From Actinomycetes bacterium (GTDB lineage Bacteria; Actinomycetota; Actinomycetes; Actinomycetales; Microbacteriaceae), in the NCBI GenBank assembly GCA_023450335.1, contig JAEXHA010000117.1, positions 1 through 20,581 on the forward strand: DNA of 20,581 nt. The letters are read 5' to 3'. A model generated the notes under the pieces. That model did not search any database. It was not told the origin of the DNA and saw only the letters and a program-made list of their open reading frames with translations. Both the position numbers and the translations under genes were made by a program. Shown one piece after another: positions 7,001 to 12,850 of the stretch (positions are counted from its first letter, which is position 1; each line of letters begins with the position of its first letter).

Positions 7001-8770
7001 CGACTCGTAGACCATCTCCTCATCGAGCTCGCCCACGCGGGCACCGGTGGTCTCACCCGCGACGAAGACGCCGAACAGCCCACGGTCGGGGATCGTGCCC
7101 CCGCTGGTGACCGCGATGCGCTGTGCACCCGGCCGCCCCGTCAGGGTGCCGTGATCGCGGTCCCACACGACGCGGGGGCGCAGCTCGGCGAAGGCGTCCG
7201 AGGGGAAGCGGCCGGCGAGCAGGTCGAGCGTCGCTTCGAACGCCGAGCGCGGCAGCGAGCGGAACGGCGCCGACCGGCGCACCGTCTCGAACCAGCCCTC
7301 GACATCGACGGGACCCCGCGCACAGGCGGCGACGGTCTGCTGCGCCAGGATGTCGAGCGGATTCTGCGGTACCGCGATGGCCTCGATCTTGCCGTCGAGC
7401 ATGCGCTCGGTGACCACGGCCGTATGCAGCACGTCGCCGCGGTGCTTGGGGAACAGTGCCGCCTTGCTGACCTCGCCCACCTGGTGGCCGGCGCGGCCCA
7501 CGCGCTGCAGCCCCGACGCGGCTGACGGTGGCGCCTCGACCTGGATGACGAGATCGACCGCCCCCATGTCGATGCCCAGCTCGAGGCTGCTGGTGGCCAC
7601 GACGCAGCGCAGCACGCCCGATTTGAGCTCGTCTTCGACCTGGGCGCGCTGCTCTTTCGACACGGAGCCGTGGTGCGCCTTCGCGAGCACCGGTTCGGCG
7701 CCCGCGGTCGAACCGGCCTGTGCCATCATCGCGGCGGGCACGGCCGGTTCGGGCAGATCGGCGCCGATGCGCTCGGAGTAGATCTCGTTCAGCCGGGCCG
7801 TCAGCCGTTCGGCCAGGCGTCGCGCATTGGCGAACACGATCGTCGAGCGGTGGGCGAGGATCCGGTCGACGATCGCCTCCTCCACGTGGGGCCACACCGA
7901 CCCGGTCACCTCGGTCGGCGGCGGCGCGGTGAACCAGTCCTCGGCGTCGTCGCCACCGGCATCCACCCCCTCGCCCTCGGCGTCGGGCCCGGCCGCCGCC
8001 CCCGGGGCCGGCGGCGGATTGACCATGTCGGCCATGGGCACCACCACGCTCAGCTCGAACGTCTTGCTGGCCGGCGGCGCGACGATCTCGACGGGAGCGG
8101 CGCCGCCGAGGAACCGCGCCACCTCGTCGATCGGGCGCACCGTGGCCGACAGGCCGATGCGCTGCGCCGGCATCTCGAGCAGCTCGTCCAGCCGCTCGAG
8201 GCTGACCGCCAGGTGCGCGCCGCGCTTGGTGGCCGCGACCGCGTGCACCTCGTCGACGATCACGGTGTGCACGCCGCGCAGCGTCTCGGCCGCCTGCGAG
8301 GTGAGCATGAGGTACAGCGACTCGGGCGTCGTGATGAGGATGTCCGGCGGGTGGGTGACGAGCTTGCGCCTGTCGGATGACGGGGTGTCGCCCGAGCGCA
8401 CGCCGACCGTGACCTCGGGTACGGTGACCCCCAGCCGGCGGGCGGACTGGCCGATGCCCACCAGCGGTGAGCGCAGGTTGCGTTCGACGTCGACACCGAG
8501 TGCCTTCAGCGGGGAGATGTAGAGGATGCCGGTGCGCGCCGCACGGGCGTCCTTCGCCGCCGCCGGTGCCTCACGTTCGTGGAAGGTGCGGTCGATCGCC
8601 CAGAGGAAGGCCGACAGCGTCTTGCCCGAACCGGTCGGGGCGACCACGAGAGCGTGCTTGCCGGCCGAGATCGCCTCCCACGCGCCGGTCTGCGCCGGGG
8701 TGGGGGTCGAGAACGTCGATCGGAACCAGTCCCGCGTGGCAGGACCGAACCGTTCGAGCACGTCGACCAT
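4010..8770 (-). CDS. lhr: Lhr-type large ATP-dependent helicase
   Basis: A 1586-residue superfamily 2 helicase, the size of actinobacterial Lhr proteins. Known Lhr enzymes unwind 3'-tailed RNA:DNA and DNA duplexes, translocating 3' to 5'. Walker A is APTGSGKT (44-51), motif Ic TTPES (147-151), the Walker B variant DEVH (173-176), motif III SAT near 207 and motif VI QRVGRAGH (422-429). A winged-helix and beta-barrel module of the Lhr core follows to about 850. The long C-terminal part (about 870-1586) corresponds to the Lhr-CTD, with an AlkZ-like glycosylase fold in its relatives. Two linkers are unusual: an acidic Pro/Gly/Asp insert near 255-285, and a DGTVA/DGTAP tandem repeat near 987-1007. 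ATG 8770 has GGAGG only 1 nt upstream; GTG 8761 (residue 4) has better spacing and could be the real start. Likely co-transcribed with nei2. Confidence 0.95.
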   Translation of the reverse strand: MVDVLERFGPATRDWFRSTFSTPTPAQTGAWEAISAGKHALVVAPTGSGKTLSAFLWAIDRTFHEREAPAAAKDARAARTGILYISPLKALGVDVERNLRSPLVGIGQSARRLGVTVPEVTVGVRSGDTPSSDRRKLVTHPPDILITTPESLYLMLTSQAAETLRGVHTVIVDEVHAVAATKRGAHLAVSLERLDELLEMPAQRIGLSATVRPIDEVARFLGGAAPVEIVAPPASKTFELSVVVPMADMVNPPPAPGAAAGPDAEGEGVDAGGDDAEDWFTAPPPTEVTGSVWPHVEEAIVDRILAHRSTIVFANARRLAERLTARLNEIYSERIGADLPEPAVPAAMMAQAGSTAGAEPVLAKAHHGSVSKEQRAQVEDELKSGVLRCVVATSSLELGIDMGAVDLVIQVEAPPSAASGLQRVGRAGHQVGEVSKAALFPKHRGDVLHTAVVTERMLDGKIEAIAVPQNPLDILAQQTVAACARGPVDVEGWFETVRRSAPFRSLPRSAFEATLDLLAGRFPSDAFAELRPRVVWDRDHGTLTGRPGAQRIAVTSGGTIPDRGLFGVFVAGETTGARVGELDEEMVYESRVGDVFTLGTTSWRIVEITHDRVNVLPAYGQPGKLPFWHGDGLGRPAELGEALGRFSRELAAAPREKATARLRASGLDDNAIENLLAYLAEQREATGSLPTDKTLTVERSRDEVGDWRVILHSPYGMHVHSPWALAVNARVRERLGVEGSAVASDDGIIVRVPDAEAEPPGAELFVFDPDEIDQLVTSEVGGSALFASRFRECAARALLLPRLNPHKRSPLWQQRQKSAQLLEVAREHPTFPIILETLREVLQDVYDLPALLRVIRAIGDRRIRLVETTTNQPSPFARDLLFGYVGAFMYEGDSPLAERRAAALSVDPALLSELLGKVEMRELLDADVIAQFEREAQRLDPTRKVKGVEGVADLLRLLGPLDAAEVAARLVPTGADATERAGETDGVGSGGTVADGTAPDGTVADGAAPTPEAAPAAEAAALLDELVDARRAVRVTIAGVERVAAIEDAGRLRDALGAALPVGIPTAFLEPVADPLGDLVARYARTHGPFRTIAVAERLGLGTAVARQTLQRLETAGRLAGGYFLPDAAGDDREWCDSEVLRRIRLRSLAAIRGSVEPVSAEAFSRFLPVWQHLERPLEGIDGVLAAIEQLAGVPLPASAWESLILPGRVADYAPAMLDELTSSGEVLWSGHGSLPGRDGWIALHPADAAPLTLAHPLGDPDEPLSPLEERVIGALAGGGAFFAAQLAPMTGADSEQSVIDALWNLTWSGRVTNDTFAPVRTLLTGGSQAHRVARRTPRTRMFRGVPLTATGRSAPPRPPLVGGRWSLLPDRDTDPLVRAAAAASLLLERYGVVTRGSVQAEELPGGFAQAYRVLAGFEDAGHCRRGYFIEKLGAAQFATSATVDRLRAFAGLPDPAPRKAITLAATDPANPYGAALGWPTLEGVSHRPGRKAGGLVVLVDGALVLYLERGGRSALAFTDDEDMLAAAARSLVDTARQRRLDTLTIEKVSGEFVYNTAAGRTLRAAGFVESTRGLTLRKATAGARA
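5751..5810 (-). repeat. 15-bp tandem repeat inside lhr
   Basis: Four imperfect 15-nt units (5751-5765, 5766-5780, 5781-5795, 5796-5810) built on GTGCCGTCTGCCACG read from the plus strand. On the coding strand they encode DGTVA/DGTAP pentapeptides in the linker before the Lhr C-terminal region. The unit length keeps the frame, so copy number could vary without breaking the gene. Confidence 0.75.
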
Positions 8771-8833
8771 GCCTCCATCTTCGTCGCCGGCGACGACATC
8801 GGGGCGCCGCGCGCGGATCCGTGCGGCAGAACG

Positions 8834-10261
8834 TCAGTGCAGCAGGACCACGGTCGCCGACATGCCGTCGGCGGTCTCGACGGTGTCGAGCCGGGCGAAC
8901 AGGCCGCCGCCGAACGAGTAGGAGTCGTCGACCTGAGCCGTCCACAGTGCTGTGCCGTCGGCCACCGAGACGCCCCTGGCGGTGTCGTGGTCACGCATGA
9001 CCAGCTGACCGTCGCCGATCGCCCACGGATGGCCGGGAGCGTCGACCGGGAGCACCGTGCCGTCGCCGAGCAGCAGGCGGTACCGGGGGTCCTCGCCGGC
9101 GAGCAGGACCACGACGGTGTCGCCGGCCAGCTCGATGCCGGCGGCGCCCGCCACGCTGCGGGTCTCGAGCGTCTCCCCCGTGAACGGGTCGACCTGTTCG
9201 ATGCCCCCGTCGACGGTGAGGATCCACACCTGATCGCCCGATGCGGCGACATCGCGCACGTCGCGCGTCCAGCAGCCCTCGCCCGTCGTCAGATCCAGGC
9301 CCGCCACCACGAACGCACCGTCGTCGTCCTCATACGGCCGGCGGTCGGCGAGCACCGCACCGGCCGCGTGGACGGGGTACCCGTCGATCCGGCGATCCAG
9401 CACCGCACCGGTGTGCGCATCGACCATGTGCGACCCGACGAAGAGCACGTCGGTCGTGCGCGAGAACGGCACGCCGCCCTCGCTCCAGCCGACGCCCAGG
9501 TCTTCGCCGGCGACAGTCCACCGGGTCTGCAGCGTCGTGGCGTCGACGAGGTGCGCCGCATCGCGGTCGCTGACGAGGAAGGCGTCCGCCGGCACCGTGA
9601 CCGCGGTCCACGCCTCAGCGGTGGTGCCGGTGATCCCGTGGGCGGCGATCGTGTAGGCCTCACCGAAGTCGCGCTGCACGAGCGGGGCGCCGGTGCTGAT
9701 GTCGAACGACTCGAGCATGCCGTCGTCGGTCGCGAAGACGATGCGATCGGTGCCCGTCAGCGCGGGGCTGGACACCACCCACGTGTGCGCACGGAATGCG
9801 GTGCTCCACAGCACCTCGCGGGTCACGGTGTCGACCACCGTCGCCTGCGTCGACGAACGGATGTCATCACGCGCGCTGGCGAGAATGACCGAGCGCATCT
9901 CGTCGACCGGCTCGATGGCCAGGTGGGCCCACGATTCCGGCGGGAACAGCACCGTGGTCGCCTCCAGCGGCGTCGCCTGCAGGCGGCCCGGCGACGGCAG
10001 GGGCGCGTCGCGGGTGTCGTGCCAGTTCACATCGGCCGCGGTCACGGTGCAGTCCGGTGCGGCAGGTGCCGTCGGCGTGGCGGGTTCCACGGCGGGCTCG
10101 CCGGCAGGGCCGGTGGCCTCTGCCGACGGTGCTGCCGCCGTGGTCGTCGGGCGCAGCACGGGCGCGAGGACGATGGCCGCGACCACCGCGACGGCGGCGA
10201 TCGCGCCGATGACGGTCCACGGCACCCAGCGGCGGGCGTGTGCGGGCGGTTCGGTCGTCAT
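8834..10261 (-). CDS. Membrane-anchored PQQ-like beta-propeller protein
   Basis: A 475-residue protein with a short basic cytoplasmic tail, one transmembrane segment at about 12-36 (WVPWTVIGAIAAVAVVAAIV) and a Thr/Pro/Ala/Glu-rich spacer (37-70). A beta-propeller follows, with repeats of the PQQ/quinoprotein type: VVDTVTREVLWSTAF, ATDDGMLESFDISTG, MVDAHTGAVLD, GLDLTTGEGCWTRD, QVDPFTGETLETR and VSVADGTALWTAQV. Each has the strand-turn-strand D-x-x-T-G pattern. There is no lipobox or dehydrogenase active site, so this is more likely an extracytoplasmic scaffold or sensor than a PQQ enzyme. The start at ATG 10261 is set by AGGAGG (10267-10272) 5 nt away; the reading frame further upstream has no support. 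It lies 63 nt upstream of lhr on the same strand and could be co-transcribed, but no functional link to repair is known to me. Confidence 0.82.
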   Translation of the reverse strand: MTTEPPAHARRWVPWTVIGAIAAVAVVAAIVLAPVLRPTTTAAAPSAEATGPAGEPAVEPATPTAPAAPDCTVTAADVNWHDTRDAPLPSPGRLQATPLEATTVLFPPESWAHLAIEPVDEMRSVILASARDDIRSSTQATVVDTVTREVLWSTAFRAHTWVVSSPALTGTDRIVFATDDGMLESFDISTGAPLVQRDFGEAYTIAAHGITGTTAEAWTAVTVPADAFLVSDRDAAHLVDATTLQTRWTVAGEDLGVGWSEGGVPFSRTTDVLFVGSHMVDAHTGAVLDRRIDGYPVHAAGAVLADRRPYEDDDGAFVVAGLDLTTGEGCWTRDVRDVAASGDQVWILTVDGGIEQVDPFTGETLETRSVAGAAGIELAGDTVVVLLAGEDPRYRLLLGDGTVLPVDAPGHPWAIGDGQLVMRDHDTARGVSVADGTALWTAQVDDSYSFGGGLFARLDTVETADGMSATVVLLH

Positions 10262-10278
10262 GCAGGCCTCCTGCGGCG

Positions 10279-10284
10279 AGCATA
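10279..10284 (-). promoter_or_regulatory. Candidate -10 box for beta-propeller gene
   Basis: TATGCT on the minus strand would place the transcript start at about 10272, at the AGGAGG ribosome binding site. That gives a leader of only about 11 nt. No convincing -35 is seen. Confidence 0.3.
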
Positions 10285-10367
10285 GGGGCCGGCACCGCCC
10301 CCACGAGCACGGGCGCGTAACACGGGCCGGATTCGCGAGGCATTCGCCTTTTGCCCGCGTGGCTCGG

Positions 10368-10373
10368 TAAACT
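10368..10373 (+). promoter_or_regulatory. Candidate -10 box for gre-like gene
   Basis: TAAACT lies in the only A/T-rich stretch of the divergent 151-nt gap and fits TAnnnT. An alternative is TTGCCC (10351-10356) with GAGAAT (10375-10380) at 18 nt. Either gives a leader of about 30 nt before the ATG at 10413. Confidence 0.35.
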
Positions 10374-10412
10374 TGAGAATCTTTGGCTGCCACAGGCAGG
10401 AAGGGGAAGACC

Positions 10413-10820
10413 ATGTCGAACACCACCGGTACCGTGTGGATGACCGCAGCGGCATTGGCCGCCCTCGAGGCAGAGCTCGGTGAGCTCGAGCAGCGAGAGG
10501 ACGCCGACCCGGTGCGCCTCATCGAGCTGCGTGACCTGATCCGCCGCGCCGAGACCTCCGCCAAGCCTGACGACGGCCTCGTCGAGCCGGGGATGAAGGT
10601 CACCGTCCGCTTCGGCGACGACGCCGAGGCCGAGAGCTTCCTGCTCGGCAGCCGTGAGCTCGTCCGCCAGGACCACGACGTCGACCTCGACGTGTACTCG
10701 CCCGAGTCGCCGTTGGGCATCGCCATCACCGGTCACTACGTCGGCGACAGCGTGTCGTACCGGGCGCCCAGCGGCGCCGAGATCCGGGTCACGATCGTCG
10801 CGGCGGCGCCGTTCGCCTGA
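10413..10820 (+). CDS. Short GreA/GreB-family transcription factor homologue
   Basis: A 135-residue protein. Residues about 60-135 form the FKBP-like C-terminal domain of Gre factors, with the signature VYSPESPLGIAITGHYVGD (94-112) followed by VSYRAPSGAEIRVTI. The N-terminal part (about 8-50) is a helix-turn-helix hairpin (LAALEAELGELEQRED then RLIELRDLIRRAE). It is much shorter than the ~75-residue GreA coiled coil whose tip carries acidic catalytic residues. The tip here is EQREDADP. Canonical GreA stimulates transcript cleavage through the RNA polymerase secondary channel. This short version probably cannot reach the active site and may compete with or modulate other secondary-channel factors, as reported for the mycobacterial homologue Rv3788. 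ATG 10413 is preferred over in-frame codons from 10383 because a GGAAGGGGA ribosome binding site precedes it at about 6 nt. Confidence 0.82.
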   Translation: MSNTTGTVWMTAAALAALEAELGELEQREDADPVRLIELRDLIRRAETSAKPDDGLVEPGMKVTVRFGDDAEAESFLLGSRELVRQDHDVDLDVYSPESPLGIAITGHYVGDSVSYRAPSGAEIRVTIVAAAPFA

Positions 10821-10859
10821 GTGGATGCCGGAGTGCGGCCGGGGACCCCGGCATCCACT
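10820..10859. terminator. Bidirectional terminator hairpin
   Basis: AGTGGATGCCGG (10820-10831) is perfectly complementary to CCGGCATCCACT (10848-10859), a 12-bp stem with a 16-nt loop. It begins on the last base of the gre-like stop codon and ends 6 nt before the stop of the convergent ABC-F gene, so it can end transcripts from both sides. Confidence 0.75.
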
Positions 10860-10865
10860 TCGCCG

Positions 10866-12533
10866 TCATGACACCGCGACCTCGGTCAGCTCACCGCTGC
10901 GCTGCAGCTCGAGGTGCAGGCTGACGCCCAGACGCGCCAGGAACCCGTCGTCGTGGCTGACCACGAGGACCGCGCCGCGGTAGGCGCCGAGAGCCTCGAC
11001 CAGCTGGTCGACCGTATCGAGATCGAGATTGTTCGTCGGCTCGTCGAGCACCAGCAGCTGCGGCGGCGGATCGGCCAGCAGCAGCCGTGCCAGCGCGAGC
11101 CGGAACCGCTCACCGCCGGACAATGCCGCCACCGGCCGCAGGGCCGCGTCGCCGCGGATGAGGAACCGTGCCAGCCGGTTGCGCAGCTCGACGTCGCCGA
11201 TGCCCGGCGCCGCCGTGCGCATGCTCTCGAGCACCGATGCGGTGTCGTCGAGCCCGTCGACGCGTTGCGACAGGTAGCCGATCCGGTCGGTGTGCGCCGC
11301 GGCCGCCGCGCCGCCGTCCGTGACCGGCGCGTGCGACACACCAGCCGACACTGCCCTGTCGGGGGCGGACTCGGCCGACGCCAGGAGCCGCCGCAGCAGC
11401 GTGGTCTTGCCGGCGCCGTTCGGCCCCGTCAGCGCCACCCGCTCGGGACCCTGCACGATCCACGACCGGCCGGGGCCGTCGCCGGCGGATGCCGACGTCA
11501 ATGTCGCGATGCGCCGGCCCGAGCCCACCTGCGGATCGGGCAGGTCGATGCGCACCGCGGTGTCGTCGCGCACCCGCCGCTCCGCGGCATCCAGCGCCGC
11601 GCGCGCCGTCGCCTCCTTGCCCGCCGCCTCGGTGCGCAGCTTTCCGGCCGACACCTGCGCGGCGCGCTTTCGCCCGCCGATGATGATGCCCGGCACGCGC
11701 TTCTCGACCTCGGCTTTGTGGCCCACGGCCTTGCGCTGGGCGAGCTTGGCTTCGGTCTCGATGCGATCGCGCTTCTCGCGCCGCATCACCTGTCGTGCGG
11801 CCGACTCGGCCTGCCGGGCGGCGGCCTGTTCGGCATCGAGCCACTCCCGCCACTGCGAGTACGGCCCGCCGAACACCGACAGCTCGCTGCCGTACAGCTC
11901 GGCGGTGTCGTCCATGATCTCGAGCAGGGCGGTGTCGTGGCTGACGACGATGAGCGTCCCGCGCCACGCGCGCACGAGGTCGTACACGCGTGCCCGCGCG
12001 TGACGGTCGAGGTTGTTGGTGGGTTCGTCGAGCAGGGCGATGTCGGCGCCGCGCAGGCGCACGCCGACCAGCGCGGCCAGCACGGCCTCGCCGCCCGAGA
12101 GCTCGCCGACGCGGCGATCCAGGGCGTCGGCGGGAAGGCCCGCCTCGGCCAAGGCCGCGGTGGCCCGTGCCTCGACGTCCCAGTCGTCTCCGACGGCGTC
12201 GAAATGCCGGGGGTCGACATCGCCCGCGGTGATGGCGCGCACGGCATCCATCGCCGCACCCACGCCGAGCACGTCGGCGACCCGGCGCTCCACCTCGAGG
12301 GTGAGGCGCTGGGGCAGCAGGTCGACGGTGCCGGACGTGCCGAGGGCACCCGACGTGGGCGCCAGGCCTCCGGCGATCAGGCGCAGCAGCGTGGTCTTGC
12401 CCGCGCCGTTGCGGCCGACGAGGCCGGTGCGGCCCGAGGGAAAGGCACCCGACACGTCGCGCAGAGCGACCGTGCCGTCGGGCCAGGTGAACGAAAGCCG
12501 GTCGAGAGTGACCGCGGTGGTGATGGTCGGCAT
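10866..12533 (-). CDS. ABC-F family ATPase (ribosome-associated)
   Basis: A 555-residue soluble protein with two ABC cassettes and no membrane segment. This is the ABC-F architecture; these proteins bind the ribosomal E site and act as translation factors or antibiotic-resistance (target-protection) factors. The first cassette has Walker A GRNGAGKTT (40-48), signature LSGGE (145-149) and Walker B IALLDEPTNNLD (165-176). The second has GPNGAGKTT (370-378), LSGGERFRLALARLLL (471-486) and LLVLDEPTNNLD (493-504). The interdomain arm (about 228-325) is Lys/Arg/Ala/Glu-rich coiled coil, as in the P-site tRNA interaction motif. A Gly/Ala-rich insert (388-416) interrupts the second cassette. Start ATG 12533 has AGGAGG (12538-12543) 4 nt away; an in-frame ATG at 12656 would add 41 non-homologous residues. 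The structured leader suggests drug-inducible expression, favouring resistance over housekeeping, but the drug class is unknown. Confidence 0.92.
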   Translation of the reverse strand: MPTITTAVTLDRLSFTWPDGTVALRDVSGAFPSGRTGLVGRNGAGKTTLLRLIAGGLAPTSGALGTSGTVDLLPQRLTLEVERRVADVLGVGAAMDAVRAITAGDVDPRHFDAVGDDWDVEARATAALAEAGLPADALDRRVGELSGGEAVLAALVGVRLRGADIALLDEPTNNLDRHARARVYDLVRAWRGTLIVVSHDTALLEIMDDTAELYGSELSVFGGPYSQWREWLDAEQAAARQAESAARQVMRREKRDRIETEAKLAQRKAVGHKAEVEKRVPGIIIGGRKRAAQVSAGKLRTEAAGKEATARAALDAAERRVRDDTAVRIDLPDPQVGSGRRIATLTSASAGDGPGRSWIVQGPERVALTGPNGAGKTTLLRRLLASAESAPDRAVSAGVSHAPVTDGGAAAAAHTDRIGYLSQRVDGLDDTASVLESMRTAAPGIGDVELRNRLARFLIRGDAALRPVAALSGGERFRLALARLLLADPPPQLLVLDEPTNNLDLDTVDQLVEALGAYRGAVLVVSHDDGFLARLGVSLHLELQRSGELTEVAVS

Positions 12534-12535
12534 GA

Positions 12536-12594
12536 GGCCTCCTGAGGTGTCGGGGCGCGCGGGCACGCCGAGCACCGGACGCCTCGAGGAGGCC
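12536..12594 (-). promoter_or_regulatory. SD-sequestering leader hairpin of ABC-F gene
   Basis: In the minus-strand transcript GGCCTCCT (12594-12587) pairs with AGGAGGCC (12543-12536), which contains the whole AGGAGG ribosome binding site. The stem continues as GAGG (12585-12582) with CCTC (12547-12544) past a bulged base, then GTC/GAC beyond a mismatch. That makes about 15 bp ending 3 nt before the ATG. Translation should be low unless the helix is opened. Confidence 0.6.
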
Positions 12595-12630
12595 GGCGGG
12601 TCGACGGTCAGCGCGGAAACGGTGGAACGA

Positions 12631-12705
12631 TCACCGCGCGGACACGTCGCAGACATCCCTTTCGGGGAGGGCGGCCGCCTCAGACAGAGGACCGGGGCCG
12701 CGCAT
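12631..12705 (-). CDS. Candidate leader peptide (uORF) of ABC-F gene
   Basis: A 24-codon ORF beginning ATG CGC GGC CCC and ending GCG CGG TGA, located 98 nt upstream of the ABC-F start. It precedes the SD-burying hairpin. Its codons for L-S-E-A-A include GAGGCGGCC (plus-strand 12673-12681), which is 8/9 complementary to the anti-SD arm (12586-12594). That gives a possible alternative pairing when a ribosome moves or stalls here. There is no Shine-Dalgarno sequence before its ATG. It is an inference from position and pairing; the peptide resembles nothing I know. Confidence 0.35.
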   Translation of the reverse strand: MRGPGPLSEAAALPERDVCDVSAR

Positions 12706-12729
12706 CGAAGGTCGACGACTCAGCGCGAG

Positions 12730-12760
12730 ATCACAGCGCGATCGCGTCGATTTCCTTCAA
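12730..12760 (-). promoter_or_regulatory. Candidate promoter of ABC-F leader
   Basis: On the minus strand, TTGAAG (12755-12760) is a -35-like hexamer and TGTGAT (12730-12735) a -10-like hexamer, 19 nt apart. This is long but tolerated. The start would fall near 12723, 18 nt before the leader ORF. I see no clear AT-rich WhiB7-type element upstream of the -35. Confidence 0.3.
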
Positions 12761-12784
12761 TGGTCTTCCTCACACTCGGGACAG

Positions 12785-12833
12785 GGGCCTCCCCACTGTA
12801 GCGGATGTCGATCTCCGCCGCAGGGGGAGGCCC
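12785..12833. terminator. Strong hairpin after GH51 gene
   Basis: GGGCCTCCCC (12785-12794) pairs with GGGGAGGCCC (12824-12833), then CTG with CAG, then GCGGA (12801-12805) with TCCGC (12814-12818) around an 8-nt loop. That is about 18 bp in all. It starts 17 nt past the arabinofuranosidase stop codon and lies before the ABC-F leader, so it most likely ends the hemicellulose operon. There is no T-tract. Confidence 0.6.
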
Positions 12834-12850
12834 ACAACTCACCGACGCCG

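Noticed and set aside
6353..7525. 390-codon plus-strand reading frame within lhr
   Set aside because: Antisense to helicase motifs; no start signals or recognisable domain.
8579..10285. 568-codon plus-strand reading frame over lhr start and the beta-propeller gene
   Set aside because: Antisense to two recognised genes; long open antisense frames are expected at this GC content.
10914..12545. 543-codon plus-strand reading frame opposite the ABC-F gene
   Set aside because: Antisense to a protein with two full sets of ABC motifs; its translation shows no family features.
12534..12656. In-frame 41-residue N-terminal extension of the ABC-F protein
   Set aside because: The ABC fold begins right after MPTITTAVTLDRLSF, which has its own AGGAGG. 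The extension shows no homology-like features and lies over the regulatory hairpin.
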